A DNA stretch of 15,178 nucleotides from CAZXCK01 sp964639225 (GTDB lineage Bacteria; Chloroflexota; Anaerolineae; Aggregatilineales; Phototrophicaceae). Where the stretch lies: assembly GCA_964639225.1 (NCBI GenBank), contig CAZXCK010000110.1:1-15178 (forward strand). The letters are read 5' to 3'. The notes under the pieces were generated by a model. The model did not search any database and was not told the origin of the DNA. It was given only the letters and a program-made list of their open reading frames with translations. Positions 1-8,800 of this stretch are shown here, one piece after another (position 1 is the first letter of the stretch; every line of letters starts with the position of its first letter). The translations under genes were made by a program, and so were the position numbers.

Positions 1-28
1 TAATATCTGGGGGTAGGCACGCTTTTTG

Positions 29-505
29 ATGATTCTCAGGCGGCCTCGACGTATTGTTGATTCCACTCCGCACCGGCTGCGCGCGCGGCCCAATCTATCA
101 CGCCGACTGTTCGTATTCTTCATGTTATTTGTGCTGCTGCTGGCCGCTGGCAGAGGGATGGCGCCTTACGCTGCCCGGTTATCCGGCGACCTGCCGGTTG
201 GCGCGCCGCTGATCGCCAGTACCGGTGACGAGATCAGCGTGGAGATCGGCCCGGTGGGTGCCAGCGACGGGACGCCGGTGGGGCTGGTGATGGTGGGCAC
301 GCACGGTCCGCGCGTGTATAACACCACATTCGAAGCGGGGATGGCGCATTTTGTCATTCCACCGGCAGATACCTTACAGCCCGGCTACCTGGCACTGATC
401 GTCGCGGCAGATGACGCACGCGGCGAGGCCAGCATCCTGCTGTATGCCCGAAACAACCAGGCGACCCTCGCGGCGGTTGTGCCCCTGGCCAGCCCGATTA
501 TGTGA
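29..505 (+). CDS. Hypothetical membrane-anchored protein with small extracytoplasmic beta-rich domain
   Basis: Function not recognised. The 158-residue protein has a strongly basic N-terminus (many Arg in residues 4-26), then one hydrophobic segment at about residues 27-40 (FVFFMLFVLLLAA). This is a signal-anchor or uncleaved signal peptide with an Arg-rich inside end. The remaining ~115 residues are Gly/Val/Ala-rich with alternating hydrophobic stretches, as in a small beta-sandwich or Ig-like domain exported outside the membrane; that fold is a guess from pattern only. Start: an in-frame TAG at 14-16 limits the 5' end. ATG at 29 is preferred over the adjacent TTG at 26, and GGGGGTAGG at 9-17 is a plausible but rather distant ribosome site. 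It converges tail-to-tail with the STAS gene, with only three bases between the two stop codons. Confidence 0.6.
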   Translation: MILRRPRRIVDSTPHRLRARPNLSRRLFVFFMLFVLLLAAGRGMAPYAARLSGDLPVGAPLIASTGDEISVEIGPVGASDGTPVGLVMVGTHGPRVYNTTFEAGMAHFVIPPADTLQPGYLALIVAADDARGEASILLYARNNQATLAAVVPLASPIM

Positions 506-508
506 CCA

Positions 509-853
509 CTATTCACGCATCCTCGCAAACGATCCCAGCGCCGCTTCGCGGTCCGGAAAGAACGTAAAAACGCGATCCAGCCGGGTAAGTTCGAAGACGT
601 AGCGCACCCGTGGCTGCACCCCGCACACCCGCAGATCGCCGCCCGCCAGACGGCACTGATTCATCGTGCGCATCAGCAGCGCCAGCGCCGACGAGTCGAC
701 GAAGTGCGCGCCGCTCAGGTCTATAATCAGGTTGGCTGTCTGCTGCAGTGCCGCCTGGATGTGACGATCCGTAGCCCGCACACGCTGCGCATCGAAACGC
801 CCGTTGACAGCGACGCACCGCACCGCTTTTGATCCGATCATAGGTACTTCCAT
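509..853 (-). CDS. STAS-domain protein, anti-sigma factor antagonist-like
   Basis: A single STAS domain fills this 114-residue protein, a typical length for SpoIIAA/RsbV-type antagonists. The diagnostic stretch 'IIDLSGAHFVDSSALALLM' (residues about 43-61) matches the core beta strand and helix around the phosphorylatable serine; Ser55 aligns with the second serine of the SpoIIAA 'DSSG' motif. In known partner-switch systems the unphosphorylated form binds an anti-sigma kinase and releases a sigma factor. No RsbW-type kinase or sigma gene lies in this window, so the partner is unknown. Start is ambiguous: ATG at 853 has GAAGG just upstream, while an internal ATG ending at 841 (Met5) has GGAAG five bases ahead and would begin right at the domain. 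It is divergent from the receiver-kinase gene at 1281, suggesting shared regulation. Confidence 0.85.
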   Translation of the reverse strand: MEVPMIGSKAVRCVAVNGRFDAQRVRATDRHIQAALQQTANLIIDLSGAHFVDSSALALLMRTMNQCRLAGGDLRVCGVQPRVRYVFELTRLDRVFTFFPDREAALGSFARMRE

Positions 854-1280
854 AAGCCTTCGCCAACATTACTCTGTACTGCTCGACATATAACACGCTA
901 CCTTCTATATACGTTACACGCAAAATCGGATGACGTTGCGTTGTTTTTGTGAATTCGCTCTGAATTTCTGCCTGGTTGGCGGCATTAGGGCAAGCGAATC
1001 CGAATGGACTCTTGCGCTGCCCAGCCTGCGATCTATAATAGAATGTTGTTAACTAAATACCTGACAGTATTATCGTGACTGATCGATCCTGTAATTGAAT
1101 TAGAATTTTTTACAAAGTTCGGAAGTTTTTAATCTAATAATGTATACAATTACACATATATGCTTGTCGACTAACGTCGGAGAGACGCTCCGCAACGGCG
1201 GCGGCTCTGCCAGTTTTTCCGTGTTGCATTGGGTCAGGTGTGTCGAACCTCTGATTTACACGTAAAGAACGAGGTGCACT
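854..1280. other. Divergent intergenic region, AT-rich, no gene
   Basis: This 427-bp gap lies between the divergently transcribed STAS gene and the receiver-kinase gene. No credible ORF. Bases about 1031-1165 are much more AT-rich than the coding DNA around them. Features visible: a plus-strand promoter candidate (1012-1039); a short inverted repeat AATAC-CTGACA-GTATT at 1056-1071; the 8-bp palindrome TGTATACA at 1141-1148; and a small hairpin CGGAG-AGACG-CTCCG at 1178-1192 in what would be the 5' leader. No well-spaced promoter for the minus-strand STAS gene was recognised. Confidence 0.6.
1012..1039 (+). promoter_or_regulatory. Candidate sigma-70-type promoter for the receiver-kinase gene
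   Basis: A perfect -10 hexamer TATAAT (1034-1039) is preceded, with a 16-bp spacer, by a weak -35 TTGCGC (1012-1017). Transcription from here would give a leader of roughly 235 nt before the GTG start at 1281. The -10 match is clear; the -35 has only three of six consensus bases, so this is a candidate only. Confidence 0.4.
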
Positions 1281-2372
1281 GTGGCAACCATACTGGTCGT
1301 GGAAGATGATGCGCCAACCCGTGCCTTCTTGTGCGATACGCTGCACATTGCTGGATACAAAACCATTTACGGCGGGGACGGCGCGATCGGGTTGAGCCTG
1401 GCCGAACAGCATGTGCCCGATCTCATTATCGCCGACCTGTATATGCCCCGGCTCGATGGCTTGCAGTTGCTCAGTAGATTGCGGGCGATATCCCACACGC
1501 GCAGCATTCCGGTCATTCTGTTAACGGCGGAAAACAGCCTCGAGGTGATGCGCAGGGGCATGCTGGAAGGGGCAGAGGACTACATCACCAAGCCGGTAAA
1601 AGCCCGCGACCTGTTGTCATCAATTGAAGTTCAGTTGCGCAAACGAGCCGCGCTGGAGGAAAAGCACCAGACGACGCTGCGCTTACTGCGCAGGAATATC
1701 GCCTATGCGCTTCCCCACGAGCTGCGCACCCCCCTCCATGTGATTGCCGGTTACGCCAACCTTCTTGAGATGCAGCAGGGTCAGGATAACCACGAAGCCA
1801 TACTGGAATATGCCAGACACATCACGAACGCTACCGGTCGCCTGGAGCGTCTGATCGAGAATTATCTGGTCTACGCCCAGATCGAACTCATCCATGCCGA
1901 TCCAACAGAGTTGGAGGCGGCTCGCAACCACCTGGTGAAGGACAGCTCGGTCATCATCGAGGCGGTGGCGACGAGCAAAGCCAACCAATACAATCGAATG
2001 GAAGACCTGCGAGTTGACCTCGAACGGGTCGCATTTCGCATTTCGGAAAAGGACCTAAACAAGATCGTCCTCGAAGTCGTTGACAACGCCTTCAAGTTTT
2101 CCAAGCCCGGTACACCGATTATGATCAAATCCGCCCAAAAAGAAGACCATTTTTACATAGTCACCCGGGATGCAGGCCGTGGCATGACCGCCGAACAGAT
2201 ACAGCTTCAGGGTGCCTACATGCAATTCGGGCGCGACCTCTATGAACAGCAGGGACTTGGCATGGGCTTGACCGTCGCCAAAAGACTGGTTGAACTGCAT
2301 GAAGGTGTTCTCAAAATCGAATCACAGCCCGGTCAGGGGACCAGGGTATCTATCCGCTTTTCGATCTATTAA
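1281..2372 (+). CDS. Receiver-histidine kinase (REC-HisKA-HATPase), cytoplasmic
   Basis: Residues 1-120 are a receiver domain: acidic pair E8-D9-D10, phosphoacceptor D52 ('IIADLYMPRLDG'), T82 and K104 ('ITKPV'). A short coiled linker leads to a HisKA dimerisation/phosphotransfer domain with H146 in 'HELRTPL', then a HATPase domain with N269 ('VVDNAFKFS'), D297 ('DAGRGM') and the G2 loop 'GLGMGL' (325-330). All catalytic motifs look intact; there are no membrane segments. Proteins with REC ahead of the kinase usually have their autokinase activity tuned by an upstream kinase, so this could receive phosphate from elsewhere and pass it on. Start is GTG at 1281 with GAGGTG four bases upstream. 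It is divergent from the STAS gene and separated by 431 bp from the giant kinase, so it is probably a separate transcription unit. The input kinase is not evident. Confidence 0.93.
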   Translation: MATILVVEDDAPTRAFLCDTLHIAGYKTIYGGDGAIGLSLAEQHVPDLIIADLYMPRLDGLQLLSRLRAISHTRSIPVILLTAENSLEVMRRGMLEGAEDYITKPVKARDLLSSIEVQLRKRAALEEKHQTTLRLLRRNIAYALPHELRTPLHVIAGYANLLEMQQGQDNHEAILEYARHITNATGRLERLIENYLVYAQIELIHADPTELEAARNHLVKDSSVIIEAVATSKANQYNRMEDLRVDLERVAFRISEKDLNKIVLEVVDNAFKFSKPGTPIMIKSAQKEDHFYIVTRDAGRGMTAEQIQLQGAYMQFGRDLYEQQGLGMGLTVAKRLVELHEGVLKIESQPGQGTRVSIRFSIY

Positions 2373-2803
2373 GACGCAGCTTTCCCCGCTTAACCCCGCA
2401 CAATATGCTGGACCTCAACTGACTCCACCAGCAAGTTATAACATTATCTTAACTCCGTTGGAAAATCCCAATCAACCTTAACGGTTTATTGAGTGTTGAC
2501 GCCCTAGAATAGAGAAGTCACAAACAATACGTTGATGAATTGCTGGCGTTAACGCTTGACACAAGGTTTGCGCCGCTCACCGAAGTGAATGAGTACAATG
2601 CGACTACATCATCTTTTTTATCTGATCTCAACTGGACACCTTTCCACCCCCAAGACGCTCCATCCGGGCTGGGGCGGCGCCTTTGCCGCTGCAACCGCTG
2701 TACGGGCCAGCAGCAGACCGCTGGCGTTTGCCCATCCATTCCCGCACCATGCTTTCGAAACATCCCGGCAATCAGGACTCGAGAGAACCAGAGGTGAAGC
2801 CTA
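2373..2803. other. Intergenic/leader region upstream of the giant kinase
   Basis: This 431-bp stretch holds no convincing gene. The first ~170 bases are AT-rich. Candidate promoter elements are weak: CTGACT (2419-2424) with a 17-bp spacer to CATTAT (2442-2447), four of six matches at each hexamer. TTGACG at 2496 and TTGACA at 2556 have no properly spaced -10. No terminator hairpin for the preceding kinase gene was found. The 3' part (about 2640-2800) is GC-rich and contains a short open frame (2589-2804) whose TAA overlaps the kinase ATG (TAATG). Its product looks compositionally random, so it is not called as a gene. AGAGGTGA at about 2789-2796 is the kinase ribosome-binding site. Confidence 0.5.
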
Positions 2804-5800
2804 ATGTCATTTCTTAATCGGCTCAGATTATGGCAGCGCTTATTACTTTATTTGCTGCCCATCCTCGTCATACCATTTGCCATCGTGGCCTATCTGGTGC
2901 TGACGCAGTGGACGTCCGATCTGGAGAGCAACCTTCAGCAGATCGAGCGCTCCAATATCCAGTTGGAGCGCGTCGAACTGGAGCAGTTCTTCCAACTGCT
3001 GGAGGCAGATATCCAGTTCATGCGCGAGCGACCGGCGACGACCGACATGGCGCTGGCGCTGGCTTCTGGCGATCCGGAACTGCTGGCTACCACACTGCTG
3101 CGCAGTAACGAAGCTTACCGCCAGACCGCCCTCACGCGCGTGGTTACCACCCAGGATGCCAATGGCGAGACCACCACAGTCCCGATTTACAACCAGGTGC
3201 GCTTGCTCGATGCGGACGGCAACGAGATTATTCGCGTTGACCGCACCTATGGCAGCACCGAGCAAAATCCGCCGGTTCTGGTTAGCGGCGACCAACTGCA
3301 AAACAAAGCCGAACACAATTACTTTGTGAACACGGTAGCCCTCGACGATGGTGAGTTTTACGTTTCTCCGCTGAATCTCAATCGTGAGGGCACGGCCTCG
3401 GCTATTCAGGTGCTGGAAGACGGCTCGGTGGTGCCGGTTATCCGCTACGGCACGCCGATCTACCACGAAGGCGACCTGGTCGGCGTGGTCGTGATGAATG
3501 TCTTTGCGCAGTCGATGCTGGACCTCATCACATCGCCAGAGCAGGACAGAATCAGCATGCTGTTGAGCGAGGACGGCTATTACCTGTATAACTCGCAGGA
3601 CAGCAGCCTCACCTTCGGCTTTGAGCCGGATATCGACGTACTGGAACGCACGCCCGGCGTATCAGTCTTTAACGATCCGAATGCGTTGTTCAGCCAGTCG
3701 GAAGTCAATACGGTGCTGTCGGCAGGTGGCGGTACGCTGCAGGATCTGACAACCGACAGCAACTACCTGGTTCACTATCAGCATATCAGCCCGCCGTCAG
3801 CCGAGTACTCGTGGGTGCTGTTGAGCGCCCGCGATCGCGCCGAACTCTTCGCCCAGGCCGATAACGTCACGCGCTGGGTGGGGTTGCTGATGGTGGCCGT
3901 GATTGGTGTCAGCGCCGCCGGTCTGTTCTTCATCTCGCGGCAGTTGATGAACCCCATCCGCAGCCTCAGCGAACAGGCCGAACGCATGGCTTCCGGTGAC
4001 CTTCACGAGGTTGTGGAGTTCAGGCAGTCACAGCGCGAGGACGAGATCGGCCAGCTCACGCACTCGTTCGCCAGGATGAGTACGCAGTTGAACGAACTCT
4101 TTACCTCGATGGAAGATCGCATCCAGGCGCGCACCAACGACCTTGAGACCTCGGCAGAGATCGCCAGCGCGGCCAATCAGGTGCGTGAAGTCGGCGACCT
4201 GTTGAGCCTGACCGCTAACCTCATCCGCGATCGCTTCAACTTCTACTACACCCAGGTGTACATGATCGACGCCAGGGGCGAATACGCTGTCCTGCGCGAA
4301 GGCACCGGTTATGTCGGTCGTAAGCTGCTGGCACGCGGCCACAAGCTGCCGCTGGATGGCCAGTCGCTTGTGGCGCGCTCGGTCCGCAGCGGTGCTGCCA
4401 TTGTCGTCCAGGATGTCGCCAGCGAGCCGGATTTCCTGAAGAACGAGCTGCTGCCCGATACCCGCTCTGAAGTGGCCATCCCGCTGCGCTCACAGGGCGA
4501 GATCATCGGCGTGCTGGACATTCAGCACAATGTCGTCGATGCCTTTGAACCCTCGGCGGTCACGCTGTTCCAGTCGATGGCCGACCAGCTCGCGGTCACA
4601 TTCGACAACGTGAACCTGCTGCAAGACACAGCCAAACGCGCGGTCGAGCTGGAAACGGTGGCGCAGGTGGGCGCGGAAGCCGCCTCTAACCTGAACCTGG
4701 ACGTGCTGCTGAAGGACGTGTCAACACTGGTGCGCAATCGCTTCGACCTGTACCACGCCCACATCTACCTGATGGATGACGAAGGCGAGAACCTGGTGCT
4801 GGCCGGTGGCGCTGGCGAGGCCGGTATGGTCATGGTGGCGGAACACCGCTCCATCCCACTGAACGCGCCGCAGTCGATTGTGGCTCGGGCCGCCCGTGAG
4901 AAGACCGGCGTCATCGTTAATAACGTTCGGGCCGACGAAAACTTCCTGCCGCACCCCATGCTGCCCGATACAAAGTCGGAAATGGCCATTCCCATGGTCA
5001 TCGGCGACGAGACCATCGGTGTACTGGACGTGCAGGCCAGTGTTGTTGACCGCTTCACCGATGAGGACGTGCGTATCAAAACCACGCTGGCCTCTCAGGT
5101 GGCCATCGCGGTGGAGAACGCGCGTGCCTTCCGCCGCATCGAGGAAGCCCGCCGCGAAATTGAGCGCGTGTACGCTTCATCGATCGACATGATCGGTTCT
5201 GCCAGCCTGGAAGGCTACTTCCTCAGCCTGAACCCCGCCTGGGAAAAAACGCTGGGCTTCAGCCCCGAAGAACTGATGGCCGAGCCGTTCATCAGTTTCG
5301 TCCATCCCGACGATGTCGAGAGCACGCTGGCCATTGCTGGCCGGCTGGCCGAAGGGCAGGAAGCTGTCTCGTTTGAAAATCGCTACCGCTGCCGCGACGG
5401 CAGCTACCGCTGGCTGTCGTGGAACTCGGCAGTAGACCTGGAACAGCAGCAGATTCACTTCGTCACTCGCGACGTCACCGCGCAGAAGGAAGCCGCGATC
5501 GAGATGGAGCGGCAGAGCGCCATCATCCACAACTCCAACGACTACATCGCGCTCACCGACCTGGAAGGCAACCTGGTCTATGCCAACCCCACCGCGCTGC
5601 AGATGATGGGCTGCGAGTCCCAGGATGACATCGCGGGACTGCGCATTGCCAACTTCCATGACGAGCACGACCTGAAGCGGGTGACTGAGGTTGGCATCCC
5701 CACCGCCATGAAAGAGGGCGTGTGGCGCGATGAAAACCGCTTCAAGAGTCCGGTCACCGGCGCGATGATCCCGATTGACCAGACGATTTTCGTCGTCCGC

Positions 5801-8800
5801 GATGCGGACGGCAATCCGATAAACATCGCCACCATCTTCACCGACATTACCGAGCGTAAAGCCGCTGAAGAAGCCGTCCGCCAGAACGAGGCGCGCTTCC
5901 GGTCGCTGGTGAACAACGTACCGGGTATCATCTACCGCTGTGCGCTCGACGAGCACTGGACGATGAACTTCATCAGCGCCGACGTACTCGAACTGACCGG
6001 CTATCCCGAATCCGACTTCATCAATAATGCGGTGCGCACCTATGCCAGTGTCATCCATCCCGACGATGCCGGCCATGTGGACCGGGTGATTCGCAACGCG
6101 GTTAGCCGGCGTATCCCGTATGAAGTCGAATACCGGATTGTGCGTGTCGATGGTGAAATCCGCTGGGTTTCTGAACGTGGTCTGGCTGTGCTTGGCCCGG
6201 ATGGTGAAGCGGAGGAACTGGACGGTGCCGTGTTCGACGTGACCGAGGCCAAGCAGACCCAGGAATACGTCGAGCGTTCCCGCTACCGCGCCGAGGTGCT
6301 GGCGAAAGTCAACGCCGCCCTGAATATGGCCGATGACGAGCAGAGCATCCTGGCCGCGCTGGCGGACACCCTGGACGATACCAGTATGCAGATCGCCGCG
6401 CTCACCTACTTCGACGCCGACTCCAGCGGTACGCTGCGCCGGATCAACGTCATGGCGGCGCGCAGCGGCGAGGGCGAAGAAGTCCCGCTGGAATCATTCC
6501 CCGCGACGCGCCTGGACCGTGACGAATTCCCGTTAGTGGAATACGCCATCGAACAGCCAGACGAGATCGTTTTCATCGAGGACTCGCACGATGACGACAT
6601 CGTGAACGATGCCCTGCGCGAGTTCCTGGACGCACTGGATATCCGGTCGGCGATTGCCATCCCCCTGCAAACCGGCGACACGCTGCACGGCCTGCTGACA
6701 CTCAACTGGCCGCAGCCGCACCAGTTCGACGAAGACCTGCGCGATATTGTAACCTCGCTGCGGTCGTCACTCTCGTCCACAGTCGCCACCCGGCGCTCAT
6801 ATCTTCAGGAAGAACGGGCACGCCGCGAGAATGCCCGCCGCGCCGCTCAGTTGGCGACGGTGGCCCAGGTCAGCGCCGAGGCTTCGACCAGCCTGGACCT
6901 GGACGCGCTGCTGGTCAATGCCAGCAATCTGGTGAAAGAACGTTTCGGGCTGTACCACGCGCATATCTACCTGCTGGACAGCAAAGGCGAAAATCTGGTG
7001 CTGGCCGGTGGCGCTGGCGAAGCCGGACAGGCGATGGTGGCGCAGGGGCACAACATCCCCATCAACCGCGAACACAGTCTGGTGGCGCTGGCCGCTCGCA
7101 GCCGTGAAGGTGTGGTGGTGTACGACGTGACTACCAACCCGGACTTCATGGCCAATCCGCTGCTGCCCGATACACGCTCGGAGATGGCCCTGCCGATGGT
7201 GGTGAGCGATAATCTGGTCGGCGTCATGGACGTGCAGGCCGACCAGGCGAACTACTTCGACGAGCAAGACATCAACGTGATGACCACGCTGGCCTCGCAG
7301 GTCGCTGTCGCCGTTCAGAACGTGCGCTCCTTCGAGCAATCGACACGCCGCGCGACTGAGCTGGGGATGGTGTCTGAGGTGAGCAACAGGGTTAATACTC
7401 TGCTTGACCCCGATCAGGTGGTGACGCAGGTCGCCCAACTTACCGCCAAGACGTTCAACCTGTATCACATCCACGTGTTTGTGATGGATGACAGCGACAA
7501 CAGTCTGAAACTGGTGGCCGGTGACGGTCGCCGGGGCTGCCGCCATGTCGGCACCGGCTACGAGATTCCGCTGGACGATCCGCATCTGATGGTGGCGCGG
7601 GTGGCCCGCGAGCGCACGGCGCAGTTCGAGGACGACGTTCGGCTGGCCGAAGGCTTCGTCGAGGACCCCAACCTGCCGGAGATGCGCTCCCGTCTGGTGA
7701 TCCCCATCATCGCGGCTGGCGAGGTGCTGGGCGTGATGGAGGTGCACGACGATAACATCGCCCGCTTCTCTGAAGAAGACATCCGCATCCAGACGATGCT
7801 TGCCGAACAGCTCGCGACGGCGCTGCGCAATGCGGAACTGTTCGCACAGTCCAGCGAACGCGCCGCTCAGTTGGCGACGGTGGCCCAGGTCAGTGCTGAG
7901 GCTTCGACCAACCTGGACGTGGACGCGCTGCTGGTCAACACCAGCAATCTGGTGAAGGAACGTTTCAATCTGTACCACGCACACATCTATCTGCTGGACG
8001 AGGAACAAGAAAACCTGGTGCTGGCCGCTGGCGCGGGCGAACCGGGGCGCGTCATGGTGGAACGTGGCCATGCGATCCCCATCAGTCGGGAACATAGTCT
8101 GGTGGCGACCGCCGCCCGTGAACGACAGGGCGTCATTGTGAATGACGTCACCGCCAACCCGGACTTCATGGCCAACCCGCTGCTGCCGGACACGAGAGCG
8201 GAAATGGCCCTGCCGATGGTGGTGGGCGATAATCTGGTCGGCGTGCTGGACGTGCAGGCTGACGCCACCAACAGCTTCGACCAGGAAGACGTCAACGTGA
8301 TGACCACGCTGGCGACCCAGGTCGCTGTCGCGGTGGAGAACGCGCGCGCCTTCCGCCGCATCGAAGAAGCATCGGCGGAGATGGACCGTCAGAACCGTCT
8401 GATGGACGCCATCCTCAACAATACCCCGATCGGCATCTTCGTGGTCGAGAACCCCACAGGCAAACCGATTGTGGTCAACCGGGTCGCTCAGGATATGATG
8501 GGTCGCGGCCTCGCTCCCGACGCGTCACAGGAAGAACTGGGTCAGGTCTACGCGGCCTATCTTCAGGGGACAGAGCAGACGTACCCATCCGAGCGGATGC
8601 CGCTGGTGCGCGGTCTGTCTGGCGAGACCAGCCACGTGGACGACATGGAAATCCACCGGCCAGACGGGACGCGGGCGCTGCTGGAAATCGTCGGCGCGCC
8701 GGTGCTTGCCGAAGATGGTTCGGTGATCGCCAGTGTGGCGAGCTTCCGCGACATCACGGAGGAGCGCCAGGCACAGGAATACATCGAACGCTCGCGCCAG

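Noticed and set aside
2496..2510. TTGACG and TAGAAT as a promoter for the kinase operon
   Set aside because: The two hexamers are only three bases apart, far from the required ~17.
2556..2599. TTGACA (2556-2561) and TACAAT (2594-2599) as a promoter
   Set aside because: The spacer is 32 bases, too long for a sigma-70 promoter.
2589..2804. Short plus-strand open frame (71 codons) ending in TAATG at the kinase start
   Set aside because: No domain, weak ribosome site, His/Arg/Pro-rich random-looking composition, and it overlaps another equally unconvincing frame (2540-2797). Kept only as a finding about possible coupling.
6797..8095. Antisense open frame of 432 codons inside the giant kinase, and similar ones at 5177-6076 and 9413-10279
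   Set aside because: Mirror images of the repeated GAF/PAS coding sequence; His/Asp/Gln-rich low-information products with no start context.
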